Notes: generated by a model from the sequence alone, not told the origin. A stretch of DNA of 64,000 nucleotides from Ruminococcus sp. UBA1409 (GCA_002305045.1 DBPX01000005.1:62001-126000); one strand, 5' to 3'. Positions 41,123 to 49,769 are shown, counted from the first letter of the stretch. Translations and numbers: made by a program.

Positions 41123-41728
41123 TTGCCGGATAATGCAATAATGAAAATAGGCTACGGTCTATATATTATTACCAGCCGGAGCGGGGACAGGCATAACGCC
41201 ATGATAGGAAACGCCGTCATGCAGGTGGGTCTTAACCCGGACAGGCTTGCGGTGAGCATAAGCAAGACCGCTTATTCGCACGATATCATCAGGTCGGACG
41301 GCAGGATGAACATCTGTATTCTTAGCGAGAGCGCTCCCTTCGAGGTTTTTGAGCGCTTTGGCTTCTCGAGCGGGAGGGACAGGGATAAGCTTGCAGGCGT
41401 GGAGCTTAGCACCTCGGAGAACTCCCTTGCCTACTTCCCGCAGTATTCAAACTCCTTTATATCTCTTGAGGTTGAGGATTATATCGACCTTGGGTCGCAC
41501 GGGATGTTTATCTGCACCGTCACCGAGGAGAGGGTTATAAGCTCCGAGAGGACGATGACCTACTCCTATTATCATGAAAATGTAAAGCCTAAGCCTGCCG
41601 CCAAGCCGGGACCAAAGGGCTGGGTATGCAGCATCTGCGGCTATGTTTACGAGGGCGAGGAGCTTCCAGATGACTTTATCTGCCCATGGTGCAATCACGG
41701 AAAAGAGGCGTTTGAGCCTTTAAAATAG
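41123..41728 (+). CDS. hrb: High-molecular-weight rubredoxin (flavin reductase-rubredoxin fusion)
   Basis: 201 residues from TTG 41123 (GGGAGGGA upstream). Residues 1-150 are an FMN-binding flavin reductase domain (AMIGNAVMQVGLNPDRLAVSISK). Residues 165-201 are rubredoxin with two CxxC knuckles (WVCSICGYVYEGEELPDDF, ICPWC). This fusion matches Hrb of Moorella and Clostridium, which passes electrons from NAD(P)H to FprA. Placement 20 nt after fprA supports that role. Confidence 0.88.
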   Translation: MPDNAIMKIGYGLYIITSRSGDRHNAMIGNAVMQVGLNPDRLAVSISKTAYSHDIIRSDGRMNICILSESAPFEVFERFGFSSGRDRDKLAGVELSTSENSLAYFPQYSNSFISLEVEDYIDLGSHGMFICTVTEERVISSERTMTYSYYHENVKPKPAAKPGPKGWVCSICGYVYEGEELPDDFICPWCNHGKEAFEPLK

Positions 41729-41743
41729 AAAGGAAGTGAAGTA

Positions 41744-43729
41744 ATGGGCATTATAACCATTAAGGACGAGGCAATTTTATTTGAGCGCAGGGACGAGACC
41801 GTTCTCATTGAGCCTTACGGCGACGATTGCATAAGAGTAAGAGCCTCAAAAAATTCAAGACTCTCGGACGAGAGGTGGACTCTTCTGGAGCCGGTAAAAG
41901 CGGCGTCCTGCGAGATATCGGGAGACCAAAAAAGAGCCACGATGAAAAACGGCATGGTAAGCGTTACTGTGTCTACAACCAACGACTGGGGAGGAGAGCT
42001 TGTCTTTAAAAGAGAGGACAGGGTGATTCTTTCCACCAAGAACTACGGCGACTATGTAATGCGCTACCAGCACACCGAGGGCGACAATTACAGAATTCGC
42101 TACGCCTTCAACGCAAACCCCGGCGAGCATATCTACGGGCTTGGTCAGGAGCAGGAGGACGCCTTTGACCGCAAGGGAACAACAACCGAGCTGCAGCACT
42201 ACAATACAAAGTCGGTAATACCCGTTTATTACTCCTCCTTAGGCTATGGCTTCATATGGAACAATCCCTCTCCGGGACGGTGCGAGACCACCCTCAATCA
42301 TACCATGTGGGTGGCTGACAGCGCATATCAGGCGGACTATCTTGTCTTTGCCGGAAGGACTCCCAGGGATACCATGAAAATATATTCAAGGCTCACAGGC
42401 TTTGCTCCGATGATGCCGAGCTGGGCTGCCGGCTTCTGGCAGTGCAAATGCCGCTACGAGTCCCAGGACATACTCCTGAATGTCGCAAGGGAGTACAAAA
42501 AAAGAGGCATCCCGATAGACGCCATCGTCATTGATTTCTTCCACTGGACAGAGCAGGGCGACCTCAAATTCGACCCCAAATACTGGCCCGACCCCAAGTC
42601 GATGGTGGAGGAGCTCAGTCAAATGGGAATCGAGACTGTGGTTTCCGTCTGGCCGACAATAAGCCCCAGGAGCGAGAACTGGCGGATAATGAACGAGCGC
42701 AATATGCTGGTAAGGACCGAAAACGGTCAGTATCCCACCTTCGATTTCTTCGGGCTGATAACCTATATCGACCCAACCAATCCCGAGACTGCGAGCTTCT
42801 ACTGGGATAAGGTCAGGAACAACTACTACAGCTACGGTATAAAGAACTTCTGGCTGGACGAGGCTGAGCCTGAGGTCCATCCACAGCAGTTTGCAAATCT
42901 GAAATTCTATGCCGGAAACGGCGCACAGACCGCACTGCTCTATCCTTATTACTATAATAAGATATTCTACGACGGACTCCGCTCCGAGGGCGAGACCGAT
43001 ATAATCTCTCTGACAAGAGCCGCCTACATCGGCAGCCAGAGGGTCGGCGCCTGCGTCTGGAACGGCGACATTATGTCAAGCTTCCACGCTCTAAAGCAGT
43101 CTATAACCAGCGGTCTTTCGATGGCTATGTGCGGAATCCCGTGGTGGAACAGCGACATAGGCGGCTTTATGTTCGGAGACACCGAGTCTGAAAGCTTTAG
43201 GGAGCTGATAGTCCGCTGGTTCCAGTTCGGTCTTTTCTGCCCGATAATGAGGCTTCACGGCACCAGGCTGAATCAGTCCTATTATGTTGACGAGGCTCCC
43301 GATGTCATGGTTAAGGGCGGAGGCTACAACGAGATATGGCATTTCGGCGAGGAGAACTACAGGACCATCGAGAAGCTCATTAACACCAGAATCAAGATGA
43401 GGGACTACACCCTGAGCCTTGCAAGGGACGCTCACGAAAACGGCGCTCCCATGATGAGACCGATGTTCTTCGAGTTCCCCGACGACCCCAAGTGCTACGA
43501 GCTTTGGGACCAGTATATGTACGGACCTGATATCCTGTTTGCTCCGATATACAACGAGCATCAGACCGACAGGGAGGTTTATCTCCCCGCAGGAGAGTGG
43601 GTCAGCGTGCTGGACGGCAGGATCTATCAGGGAGGAGCTTCAATTAGCGTCCATGCCGAGATAGACCAATACATTGCCTTTGTCAGAAAGGGTCAGGATG
43701 TCCTGAAGGTATTTTTTGACAACAACTAG
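41744..43729 (+). CDS. GH31 alpha-xylosidase/alpha-glucosidase
   Basis: 661 residues. N-terminal beta-sandwich (to about 230), (beta/alpha)8 barrel with IDAIVIDFFHW, nucleophile motif NFWLDEAEPEV (Asp about 372), acid/base WNGDIMSSF, and MRLHGTR. The LDEAEPE form is typical of alpha-xylosidases, which trim xyloglucan oligosaccharides, but alpha-glucosidase activity is possible. No signal peptide. The ribosome site is AAAGGAAG. It follows the fprA/hrb pair by 15 nt and may be in the same operon. Confidence 0.87.
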   Translation: MGIITIKDEAILFERRDETVLIEPYGDDCIRVRASKNSRLSDERWTLLEPVKAASCEISGDQKRATMKNGMVSVTVSTTNDWGGELVFKREDRVILSTKNYGDYVMRYQHTEGDNYRIRYAFNANPGEHIYGLGQEQEDAFDRKGTTTELQHYNTKSVIPVYYSSLGYGFIWNNPSPGRCETTLNHTMWVADSAYQADYLVFAGRTPRDTMKIYSRLTGFAPMMPSWAAGFWQCKCRYESQDILLNVAREYKKRGIPIDAIVIDFFHWTEQGDLKFDPKYWPDPKSMVEELSQMGIETVVSVWPTISPRSENWRIMNERNMLVRTENGQYPTFDFFGLITYIDPTNPETASFYWDKVRNNYYSYGIKNFWLDEAEPEVHPQQFANLKFYAGNGAQTALLYPYYYNKIFYDGLRSEGETDIISLTRAAYIGSQRVGACVWNGDIMSSFHALKQSITSGLSMAMCGIPWWNSDIGGFMFGDTESESFRELIVRWFQFGLFCPIMRLHGTRLNQSYYVDEAPDVMVKGGGYNEIWHFGEENYRTIEKLINTRIKMRDYTLSLARDAHENGAPMMRPMFFEFPDDPKCYELWDQYMYGPDILFAPIYNEHQTDREVYLPAGEWVSVLDGRIYQGGASISVHAEIDQYIAFVRKGQDVLKVFFDNN

Positions 43730-43746
43730 CTGGATATCCGGCAGAT

Positions 43747-43790
43747 AAAAAAGGGGCGCTGTCCCGTCCGCATGGGCTGGCAGCTCCCTT
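43747..43790 (-). terminator. Terminator between convergent GH31 and araC-type genes
   Basis: A hairpin with arms 43751-43761 and 43781-43790 (one bulge, one wobble). On the minus strand it is followed by TTTTTTA, so it suits the AraC gene best. Confidence 0.65.
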
Positions 43791-43804
43791 GTAAAATATT
43801 ATAT

Positions 43805-44590
43805 TCAGCCCTCCGAGCCTTCCTTTTTGGCGTCTAGGTGCAGCTTTCTGAACGCAAGGGGAGACATCCCTGTCACCGCCTTGAACTGCCGGCAAAAATG
43901 CTCGACATTCTGATAGCCGCATATCCCCGCAATTTTAAGCGAGGTAAAGTCGGTGTTTATCAGATGGGTCTTGGCGAGGTCTATCCTCTTGTCGACGACA
44001 TCCTGCATACAGGAAACGCCGAACTGCTTTTTGTATATATTCTGAAGATACCCTGCGCTGACATGGAGGCGGTTTGCCATCGAGGAGACCGTCCAGGGAT
44101 AATAGGGATGAAGCTGTATCTCGTACCTTAAATCAATGAGAGCTCTTTGCTGCTCTGTCATGGTATTGTCGCTTAAGGATTCCTTTATCTTTAGGAACAT
44201 CATCCTCATTATCATCGAGATGGACTGCTGAGAATATGTAAATTTAAAGTAATTCTCCATCGACAGAAGCTCAAACAGCCACGCCATCGAGGAGGGCGAG
44301 CGAAGCAGTATCGGCGTCTCGAGAGGGATGTTTTCGTCGTATACAAAGCTCTCGTCGGTGTAGAAGCGGACATAGTCATTGATGTATTCTCCCTCGTGAG
44401 CCTGATAGAAGGCAAACGCCTTTGGAGGATAGAGGACGGCGCAGTTTGGCGGAGTGACCATATCTCCTGTGGAAAGATGGAAAAGCGCCGGGGTTTTCAC
44501 AAACAGCAGGAGCCAGAAATCGTTTCTCAGACCGTATACAAAGTCGCTCGGATGGATCGCATTCAGCTGCATAAACTCAATATCTACCAT
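43805..44590 (-). CDS. AraC-family transcriptional regulator
   Basis: 261 residues. An N-terminal cupin-like sensor (GDMVTPPNCAVLYPP) and a C-terminal double HTH (TVSSMANRLHVSAGYLQNIYKKQFG; LKIAGICGYQNVEHFCRQFKAVTGMSPLAFRK). It probably senses a sugar and controls nearby CAZyme genes; GH31 is convergent. The ribosome site is GGGAGGT. Its promoter has a palindrome near +1. Confidence 0.88.
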   Translation of the reverse strand: MVDIEFMQLNAIHPSDFVYGLRNDFWLLLFVKTPALFHLSTGDMVTPPNCAVLYPPKAFAFYQAHEGEYINDYVRFYTDESFVYDENIPLETPILLRSPSSMAWLFELLSMENYFKFTYSQQSISMIMRMMFLKIKESLSDNTMTEQQRALIDLRYEIQLHPYYPWTVSSMANRLHVSAGYLQNIYKKQFGVSCMQDVVDKRIDLAKTHLINTDFTSLKIAGICGYQNVEHFCRQFKAVTGMSPLAFRKLHLDAKKEGSEG

Positions 44591-44679
44591 ATTATGACCT
44601 CCCTTTCAGTAAAGACTGACGCTCATGTAGCAAGGGATTGACAGATTGTAATAAAAACAGGGATAAATGCTCAGCCTGC

Positions 44680-44733
44680 TGATTACGATTAATCAATCAC
44701 ATACAGTATAACCCTTTTGAACGGGGTTGTCAA
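44680..44733 (-). promoter_or_regulatory. Promoter and +1 palindrome of the AraC-type gene
   Basis: On the minus strand: TTGACA (44733-44728), 17-nt spacer, TATACT (44710-44705). The palindrome TGATTA-CGAT-TAATCA (44680-44695) lies at about +10 and may be an autoregulatory site. Confidence 0.75.
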
Positions 44734-44802
44734 TGGTAATGCGAGGTTTTTTGACCGGGATGTCGGCAAGAGAATTTTTTTCGGATTTTTTGCGATATAA
44801 GG

Positions 44803-44831
44803 TTGCATTATTTCCCAAAATGTGATAATCT
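44803..44831 (+). promoter_or_regulatory. Promoter for the cohesin-domain gene
   Basis: TTGCAT at 44803-44808, 17-nt spacer, TAATCT at 44826-44831 with an upstream TGA (extended -10). Confidence 0.55.
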
Positions 44832-44926
44832 TATATTTGTGGGAGCGTATAACCTTAGGGCGAAGGGAGGGCTCCTGCTAATAGCTTGTGCAGACGCTGA
44901 TTAGTTCTGTACAGAAGGAGACTTTA

Positions 44927-45976
44927 ATGAACAGCTTGAAGAAATTTGCAGCAATGCTGACCGCCCTTGTGCTCACGGCGACGATGCTTTTGTGCATGAG
45001 CGTAGGAATGTCTGCTGCGGGGTATATCGGACTTAAAAAGGTGAACGAGGTTTCAAAGGGCAGTACCTTCTCCCTAGAGCTCAGCCTGACCGACAATCCC
45101 GGAATTTCCTTTATCGTAATAAGAATCGGGTATGACAGCTCGCTTTTGTCCTATCGGTCGGTATCGCAGGGAAGTATCTTCCAGTCGTTTGGCTGCGCTG
45201 AGACGGATAGCTATCTGGAGCTGGTAATGTCCTCCGCTTCGGACAGCTTTTCGGACGGAAGGCTTGCGACCGTACACTTTTTGGCTCTTGAGGAGCTTGA
45301 GGGCGAGTCCTTAGTAACAGTATCGGTATACGACGCCAGAACGGCAAACGGAGGTATAGTCACCGTAGACGGCGCTACCGTCTCACTGTCGGACGGCTCT
45401 ATGGGCTGGTCGGTTGTAGACAGCTCCGAGCTAGGAGTTGACGAGGGCGACCACGAGGTAGTTTTAGACGAGAACGCATCGACAGGGACGCCGGAGTCTT
45501 TAGAGGATGAAGCCTCCGAGACTACGACACGGCGCCCCTCCACAACGGTCACCACCACCCAGGAGACCACCCGTTCGACCACCACGGAGGCTACAACTAC
45601 TACAAGAGCCACGACCACCACGGCAGCTACCACAACATCCGCAACGACTACTACCGAGGCGACTACCGCCCCTCCCGCCACCACGCCGGAGCTCGAGACT
45701 ACCCTGCCACCGTCGGATACTATCGTATCGGAGAATGCTATTGAGGAGTCCGGGCTTCCAGGGGAGGACAGCGCCGCTGTCTTAGACAGCTTGGATGCGG
45801 AAAATGCTCAGAATCAGCCTCAGAGTGACAATCAGCAGGGGGATAATCTGGACGGCGTAGACGCCTTGGCGGACTCTGCCCAGGCGTCCAGTCCGATAGT
45901 GTTTATACTCATTCTTGCGGCAGCCGGAGTGATAGTATTTGTTGTAATTTCATACATGCTAAGAAACAGGAGATGA
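44927..45976 (+). CDS. Membrane-anchored cohesin-domain protein
   Basis: 349 residues from ATG 44927 (GAAGGAGA upstream). Signal peptide (about 1-31), then one cohesin-like domain to about 155 (VSKGSTFSLELSLTDNPGISFIVIRIGYDSSLLSY), an acidic part, a Thr-rich linker (about 200-260), an acidic/Gln-rich part and a C-terminal membrane helix (IVFILILAAAGVIVFVVISYML) with a basic tail. It is a cell-surface anchor of the type that holds dockerin enzymes. No dockerin is found in this window's enzymes, so a cellulosome role is unproven. Confidence 0.78.
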   Translation: MNSLKKFAAMLTALVLTATMLLCMSVGMSAAGYIGLKKVNEVSKGSTFSLELSLTDNPGISFIVIRIGYDSSLLSYRSVSQGSIFQSFGCAETDSYLELVMSSASDSFSDGRLATVHFLALEELEGESLVTVSVYDARTANGGIVTVDGATVSLSDGSMGWSVVDSSELGVDEGDHEVVLDENASTGTPESLEDEASETTTRRPSTTVTTTQETTRSTTTEATTTTRATTTTAATTTSATTTTEATTAPPATTPELETTLPPSDTIVSENAIEESGLPGEDSAAVLDSLDAENAQNQPQSDNQQGDNLDGVDALADSAQASSPIVFILILAAAGVIVFVVISYMLRNRR

Positions 45977-46089
45977 CCTTGGGCTTACATCAACGCTCCC
46001 ATAAAGGTCAATATAATTGCACCGAGCCGCCGCTAAAGTCGTTTTAAGCTATAGGAGCGCTCGGAGTGAAAGGCACAGGAGGAATTAAT

Positions 46090-46932
46090 ATGTCAAAGAT
46101 ACTAAACAAAAAGGTGATACTTACAGCAGTCGTTGTACTCGTGCTGGCGATAGTCGGCTTTTCCAGCCTCACTATAGTCGAGGCGGGACATACCGGAGTA
46201 GTCGTCACCCTGGGAAGGGTAGAGGAGAGAGTTTTGCAGGAGGGACTTCACCTAAAGCTCCCCTTTATACAGGAGGTCGTCAAGATTGACAACCGCATAA
46301 CAAAGCGGGAAATCTCGACCGAGGCGTTCTCAAAGGACCTTCAGACCGTCGAGACCACCCTGGCGATAAACTACCGTGTTGACACCAGCATGTCCTACAG
46401 CATCTATAAGAATATCGGAAGAAACTATGAGACGGTTTTGATAGACCCCGCCGTCAACGAGGTCCTAAAGGCGACGACAGCGCTTTATACTGCGGAGGAG
46501 AGCGTCACCAACAGAACACTTGTCTCCGAGGGGCTTATAAAGGGTCTTAACGACAAGCTCAACGAAACCGGGCTTTATATCACCGATGTAAACATCATCA
46601 ACTTTGACTTCTCGGAGGCATATGTCACCGCCATCGAGGAGAAGCAGGTCGCACAGCAGCAGCTTTTGAAGGCTGAGACTGAAAAGCAGACTAAAATCAC
46701 CAACGCAGAGGCTGACGCCGAGGCTACAAAGATTCGTGCCGAGGCTGAGGCGGAGGCAAACAGGATTCTCGCCCAGTCGATTACAGACGCTCTGGTGGAG
46801 TACAACAAGATAGAAAAGTGGAACGGCGAGCTTCCCATCGTATCGGGAGGGGCAAGCTCCTTTGTGGACCTGACGGGCATTTTGGAGAGCGAGAAAAGCC
46901 AAGGCTTATCGGGGGAGGCATTTTCTGAATGA
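46090..46932 (+). CDS. SPFH/prohibitin-family membrane protein
   Basis: 280 residues from ATG 46090 (CAGGAGG 8 nt upstream). One N-terminal membrane helix (VILTAVVVLVLAIVGF), SPFH core (TIVEAGHTGVVVTLGRVEERVLQEGLHLKLPFI shortened in sense), then a long coiled coil (about 195-245) with EAEAEANRILAQ. Prohibitin/HflK-like scaffold, distinct from the SPFH protein at 27329. Its stop overlaps the next lipoprotein gene by ATGA. Confidence 0.87.
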   Translation: MSKILNKKVILTAVVVLVLAIVGFSSLTIVEAGHTGVVVTLGRVEERVLQEGLHLKLPFIQEVVKIDNRITKREISTEAFSKDLQTVETTLAINYRVDTSMSYSIYKNIGRNYETVLIDPAVNEVLKATTALYTAEESVTNRTLVSEGLIKGLNDKLNETGLYITDVNIINFDFSEAYVTAIEEKQVAQQQLLKAETEKQTKITNAEADAEATKIRAEAEAEANRILAQSITDALVEYNKIEKWNGELPIVSGGASSFVDLTGILESEKSQGLSGEAFSE

Positions 46933-47690
46933 GAGCTTTAACAGAGCTGCGCCTTAAAAGAGCAACCGCCCTGCTATTGACCCTGGCAATCGTCTTTAGC
47001 TTCACCGGCTGTCAGCTCGCCGAGCTTTTTTCCGCCTACTGGCTCTATTCAAGGGCTGCAAAAAAGCTTGAAAGGGCGGGCGGCTACGAGGCTGACTGCA
47101 GCATGAGCATGAGCTTTGACATCCTTGGTGAGAGCATCGAGGCGGCTAACATCGAAATGAAGCTGATGCTTAATGACGGCAACTCCAAGACAGTAACCTA
47201 CTTCAAAGACGAGACGGTTACAAGCACCGTGCTTGACGGATTTGTATATGTCGATTACGCAGGCGAAAAAATCAGATACACCGTTACAGACAGCGACTCT
47301 GACAGTGCGGACATATACTCCGGCATGGCTATAGCTCCCAAGCTTGAAAAGGAGGTCTTTGAGGAGGTCGAGGCTGTAAAGCTTGAAAACGGCGACCGCT
47401 CGATAACCGTCAACCTGAACGAGGAAAACGCCATGGAGCTTCTTGGAAGCTTTATGGAGGGCGTGGACAGCGTAAGCCTTAAGGACATAGCCTTCACCGT
47501 AGTCCTTACGCCAAAGGGGGAGATAAGGACCACCTCGGTCGACTGCAATGCGGTGATGGAGCTGCTCGGAATGGAGATAACCGGCAGAGTGTCGGCGGAG
47601 TACAGCTTTATAAACTTCGGAGAGGCTCCCGAAATCACCCTTGACAGCCCCGCAGAGGAGTATATAGACGGCGGCGAGTATCAGGGCTAG
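46929..47690 (+). CDS. Lipoprotein, LolA/LppX-like fold possible
   Basis: 253 residues. Lipoprotein signal with FTGC (Cys about 28). The mature part is alternating strands (FDILGESIEAANIEMKLML, DGFVYVDYAGEKIRYTV, KLENGDRSITVNL), as in DUF6612 or LolA-like lipid-binding proteins. Exported and membrane-bound, function unknown. Coupled to the SPFH gene by ATGA. Confidence 0.65.
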   Translation: MRALTELRLKRATALLLTLAIVFSFTGCQLAELFSAYWLYSRAAKKLERAGGYEADCSMSMSFDILGESIEAANIEMKLMLNDGNSKTVTYFKDETVTSTVLDGFVYVDYAGEKIRYTVTDSDSDSADIYSGMAIAPKLEKEVFEEVEAVKLENGDRSITVNLNEENAMELLGSFMEGVDSVSLKDIAFTVVLTPKGEIRTTSVDCNAVMELLGMEITGRVSAEYSFINFGEAPEITLDSPAEEYIDGGEYQG

Positions 47691-47707
47691 TCGCTTCGAT
47701 ACTATGG

Positions 47708-47736
47708 TTGACTTTTTAGCCTGCGGGGTATACAAT
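47708..47736 (+). promoter_or_regulatory. Promoter of the 80-residue membrane protein gene
   Basis: TTGACT at 47708-47713, 17-nt spacer, TACAAT at 47731-47736. Confidence 0.7.
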
Positions 47737-47780
47737 AATCCTAAGGTCTAAAAAGAATTTGACCGTTTGGAGGTATTGTC

Positions 47781-48023
47781 ATGGATATTTTAAAGAAGCT
47801 TTGGCCTATTCCGTTTAAGATTACTGAGAAGGATGTCACCTCGTTTGTGGTCCAGCTTGTCATCTTTATTCTTGTCTGCGCCGTCGCCGGCGTGCTGATA
47901 GGGATTTTGTCTCTTGTTCCCATCGTCGGGATTCTGGTGGGGATAGTCGGCAGCCTTGTCGAGCTTTACGGACTTATAGGAATCATACTCTGTATTCTGG
48001 TATTTTTGGGAGTTATAAAATAG
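47781..48023 (+). CDS. Small two-helix membrane protein
   Basis: 80 residues, with two hydrophobic hairpin segments (SFVVQLVIFILVCAVAGVLI; LYGLIGIILCILVFLGVI) and a Gly/Ile/Val-rich middle. Function unknown. It resembles small conserved Clostridia membrane proteins. The ribosome site is TTGGAGG. It has its own promoter. Confidence 0.65.
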   Translation: MDILKKLWPIPFKITEKDVTSFVVQLVIFILVCAVAGVLIGILSLVPIVGILVGIVGSLVELYGLIGIILCILVFLGVIK

Positions 48024-48181
48024 CTCCGAGAGGGACTCCGACAGGCTGTGAAGGATTCTTACAGTCAAGCTGACCTACACTGGTAAACGAGCAGGATTAA
48101 GAAAAAGAGGGGGGATTAAACGAGGATTCCCCCTCTTTTTAATGACTATTATAGACCAGTCTCCCGATTTTATATTTTTGC

Positions 48182-48210
48182 TTGACATTTTAAGCTTAAT
48201 GTGCTATCAT
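48182..48210 (+). promoter_or_regulatory. Promoter of tRNA-Ser
   Basis: TTGACA at 48182-48187, 17-nt spacer, TATCAT at 48205-48210, 24 nt before the tRNA. Confidence 0.85.
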
Positions 48211-48234
48211 AGCGTTTGGAATCACCACACATAC

Positions 48235-48322
48235 GGAGAGGTATCGAAGCGGTCATAACGAGGCGGTCTTGAAAACCGTTTGGTCAAAAGCCACAAGGGT
48301 TCGAATCCCTTCCTCTCCGCCA
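48235..48322 (+). tRNA. tRNA-Ser (anticodon TGA)
   Basis: The 7-bp acceptor stem GGAGAGG / CCTCTCC pairs, the anticodon loop is CTTGAAA (TGA), the T arm is GGGTTCGAATCCC, the variable arm is long as expected for serine, and CCA is encoded. Length is 88 nt. It reads UCA and UCG-type serine codons. Confidence 0.95.
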
Positions 48323-48323
48323 A

Positions 48324-48376
48324 AAGCACCGCAATTTTGATACAAAGCGTATCAAGGTTGCGGTGCTTAATTTTTG
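48324..48376 (+). terminator. Terminator of tRNA-Ser
   Basis: The stem AAGCACCGCAA (48324-48334) / TTGCGGTGCTT (48358-48368) encloses a GATAC/GTATC pair and is followed by AATTTTTG. Confidence 0.88.
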
Positions 48377-48423
48377 CCTATTTTACGGACTTTTTCATCT
48401 TTTTTATACATTCGACCAAAGAT

Positions 48424-48463
48424 AAATCCCTGCGATGACAGCTTCCAAGGTAGGGATTTTTTA
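48424..48463 (+). terminator. Second terminator downstream of tRNA-Ser
   Basis: AAATCCCT (48424-48431) / AGGGATTT (48452-48459) followed by TTTT. No gene precedes it; it may be left from an inserted element. Confidence 0.6.
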
Positions 48464-48586
48464 CTTTAGTTAGCGATTACGATTAAAGTAATCGTTAAAA
48501 GATATGGAACGGATAGGATTGATGAATAACATACAGGCTTGTGCAAGAGAGATTGTAAATCACGAAATAGATTTTATATAACACTA

Positions 48587-48636
48587 AATAACAGGGCTAA
48601 GATACTTTTTCGAGTATCTTAGCCCTGTTATTTTTC
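48587..48636 (+). terminator. Third, very strong terminator upstream of the DUF2975 gene
   Basis: A perfect 19-bp stem (48587-48605 with 48614-48632; core AGGGCTAAGATAC) and a T-run. A 25-codon ORF at 48504-48581 (MERIGLMNNIQACAREIV...) precedes it without a clear ribosome site. Confidence 0.8.
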
Positions 48637-48702
48637 GCAAGTATGCCCTGTCCTGTTAGAATGATTAGTATATATTTATTAACGATAAACATTAAAAAAT
48701 AG

Positions 48703-48731
48703 TTGACAAACATATCTTTGAAGTGTATACT
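48703..48731 (+). promoter_or_regulatory. Promoter of the DUF2975-XRE operon
   Basis: TTGACA at 48703-48708, 17-nt spacer, TATACT at 48726-48731. Confidence 0.85.
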
Positions 48732-48761
48732 AAAGCTATACCAACAGAGGAGGTAATATTT

Positions 48762-49352
48762 ATGGATAAAATCATCAAGACATCCAAAACTATTCGAGCA
48801 ATTCTCAAAGTTCTTTTTTGGGTGGTCGCCGTAGTAAGTGTAGTTATTTTGGCAGCTAACCTTGTTGCATTATTTATGAAAGGCGGTACAGCATTGGATG
48901 GTGGTTTTTCTATCACACTTGGGAACTATTCACTGCTTTTAAGTCAGGAGTATTCTTCGCAACAGCTTACACCGTTGTATTTTATGACATTTGCAAATGT
49001 TGCACTATTTGGAACATTGTCCTGTTACATCATTAGGGTACTTCTGAATGTATTTGAACCAATGTCTCAGGGGAAGCCTTTTAGCACAACTATAAGTGTT
49101 GCTTTGAAAAAGCTGGCGTATGCGATTCTAATTATGGGCATTATAAGCCTTGTTCTTCAGATTGCCACGAACTTGATATTCTACAATGTATTTGATATTC
49201 CGTCTCTATTCAACGCAGACAGGGTAGAGTCTTGTTCTATATCAATTGTGAGTGACGGGAGCTTTATTATTTGGTTCTTTATTCTTCGTTTGGTCGGTCA
49301 CATCTTTAAATATGGGGAAACATTGCAACAATTATCGGATGAAACATTGTAA
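48762..49352 (+). CDS. DUF2975 membrane protein (YoaS-like)
   Basis: 196 residues from ATG 48762 with GAGGAGG 7 nt upstream; the longer frame from 48723 overlaps the -10 box and is rejected. Four membrane helices (near 14-38, 74-100, 118-142, 160-185). It matches DUF2975, in which a membrane protein is paired with a small XRE regulator such as YozG. The pair is thought to respond to membrane or envelope state, which is not proven. AT-rich relative to the neighbourhood. Confidence 0.8.
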   Translation: MDKIIKTSKTIRAILKVLFWVVAVVSVVILAANLVALFMKGGTALDGGFSITLGNYSLLLSQEYSSQQLTPLYFMTFANVALFGTLSCYIIRVLLNVFEPMSQGKPFSTTISVALKKLAYAILIMGIISLVLQIATNLIFYNVFDIPSLFNADRVESCSISIVSDGSFIIWFFILRLVGHIFKYGETLQQLSDETL

Positions 49353-49372
49353 ATTCAAACAGGAGGGAGATT

Positions 49373-49594
49373 ATGCCAATTATTTTAAGATTGGATAGGG
49401 TTATGGCTGATAGAAAAATATCTCTCAACACATTGTCTGAGAAAGTTGGAATAGCCAATGTTAATTTATCAAAAATTAAAACAGGCAAAGTGAGTGCCAT
49501 TCGTTTTTCAACATTAGAGGCAATTTGTGAAGCATTAGATTGTCAACCGGGTGACATTTTAGAATATCAACCGCCTATAACTGATGACAAATAA
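49373..49594 (+). CDS. XRE-family HTH regulator (YozG-like)
   Basis: 73 residues. The whole protein is one Cro/C1 HTH: IILRLDRVMADRKISLNTLSEKVGIANVNLSKIKTGKVSAIRF shortened in sense, then CEALDCQPGDILEY. It fits the small regulators coupled to DUF2975. The ribosome site GGAGGGAG is 5 nt upstream, and it follows the DUF2975 gene by 20 nt. A terminator at 49739 ends the unit. Confidence 0.88.
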   Translation: MPIILRLDRVMADRKISLNTLSEKVGIANVNLSKIKTGKVSAIRFSTLEAICEALDCQPGDILEYQPPITDDK

Positions 49595-49675
49595 GTATCA
49601 ATACAACTGGCATGTCATACGGTGGCCACTTGAGTTGCCGGCTGGTCTACAATAATTTGTCAAATGCACCCCATA

Positions 49676-49715
49676 ATACAATGCACCCCCTAAAGCCAAA
49701 GGGGGTGCATTGTAT
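49676..49715. repeat. Perfect 15-bp hairpin near the end of the AT-rich cassette
   Basis: ATACAATGCACCCCC (49676-49690) / GGGGGTGCATTGTAT (49701-49715). No T-run. A partial copy of the left arm (AATGCACCCC) lies at 49663-49672. Confidence 0.7.
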
Positions 49716-49738
49716 CAAAATAAGGGTTATTAGCCAGC

Positions 49739-49769
49739 TCGGAACGAGTTACGCTCGTTCCGATTTTTT
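49739..49769 (+). terminator. Terminator of the DUF2975-XRE operon
   Basis: TCGGAACGAG (49739-49748) / CTCGTTCCGA (49754-49763) followed by TTTTTT. A second overlapping stem CGATTTTTTA/TAAAAAATCG covers 49761-49785. The rest of 49786-49950 is GC-rich without a clear gene. Confidence 0.85.

Noticed and set aside
48235..49769. Attachment-site duplication of the tRNA-Ser 3' end
   Set aside because: I found no second copy of the tRNA 3' sequence downstream, so integration at the tRNA is only suggested by composition.
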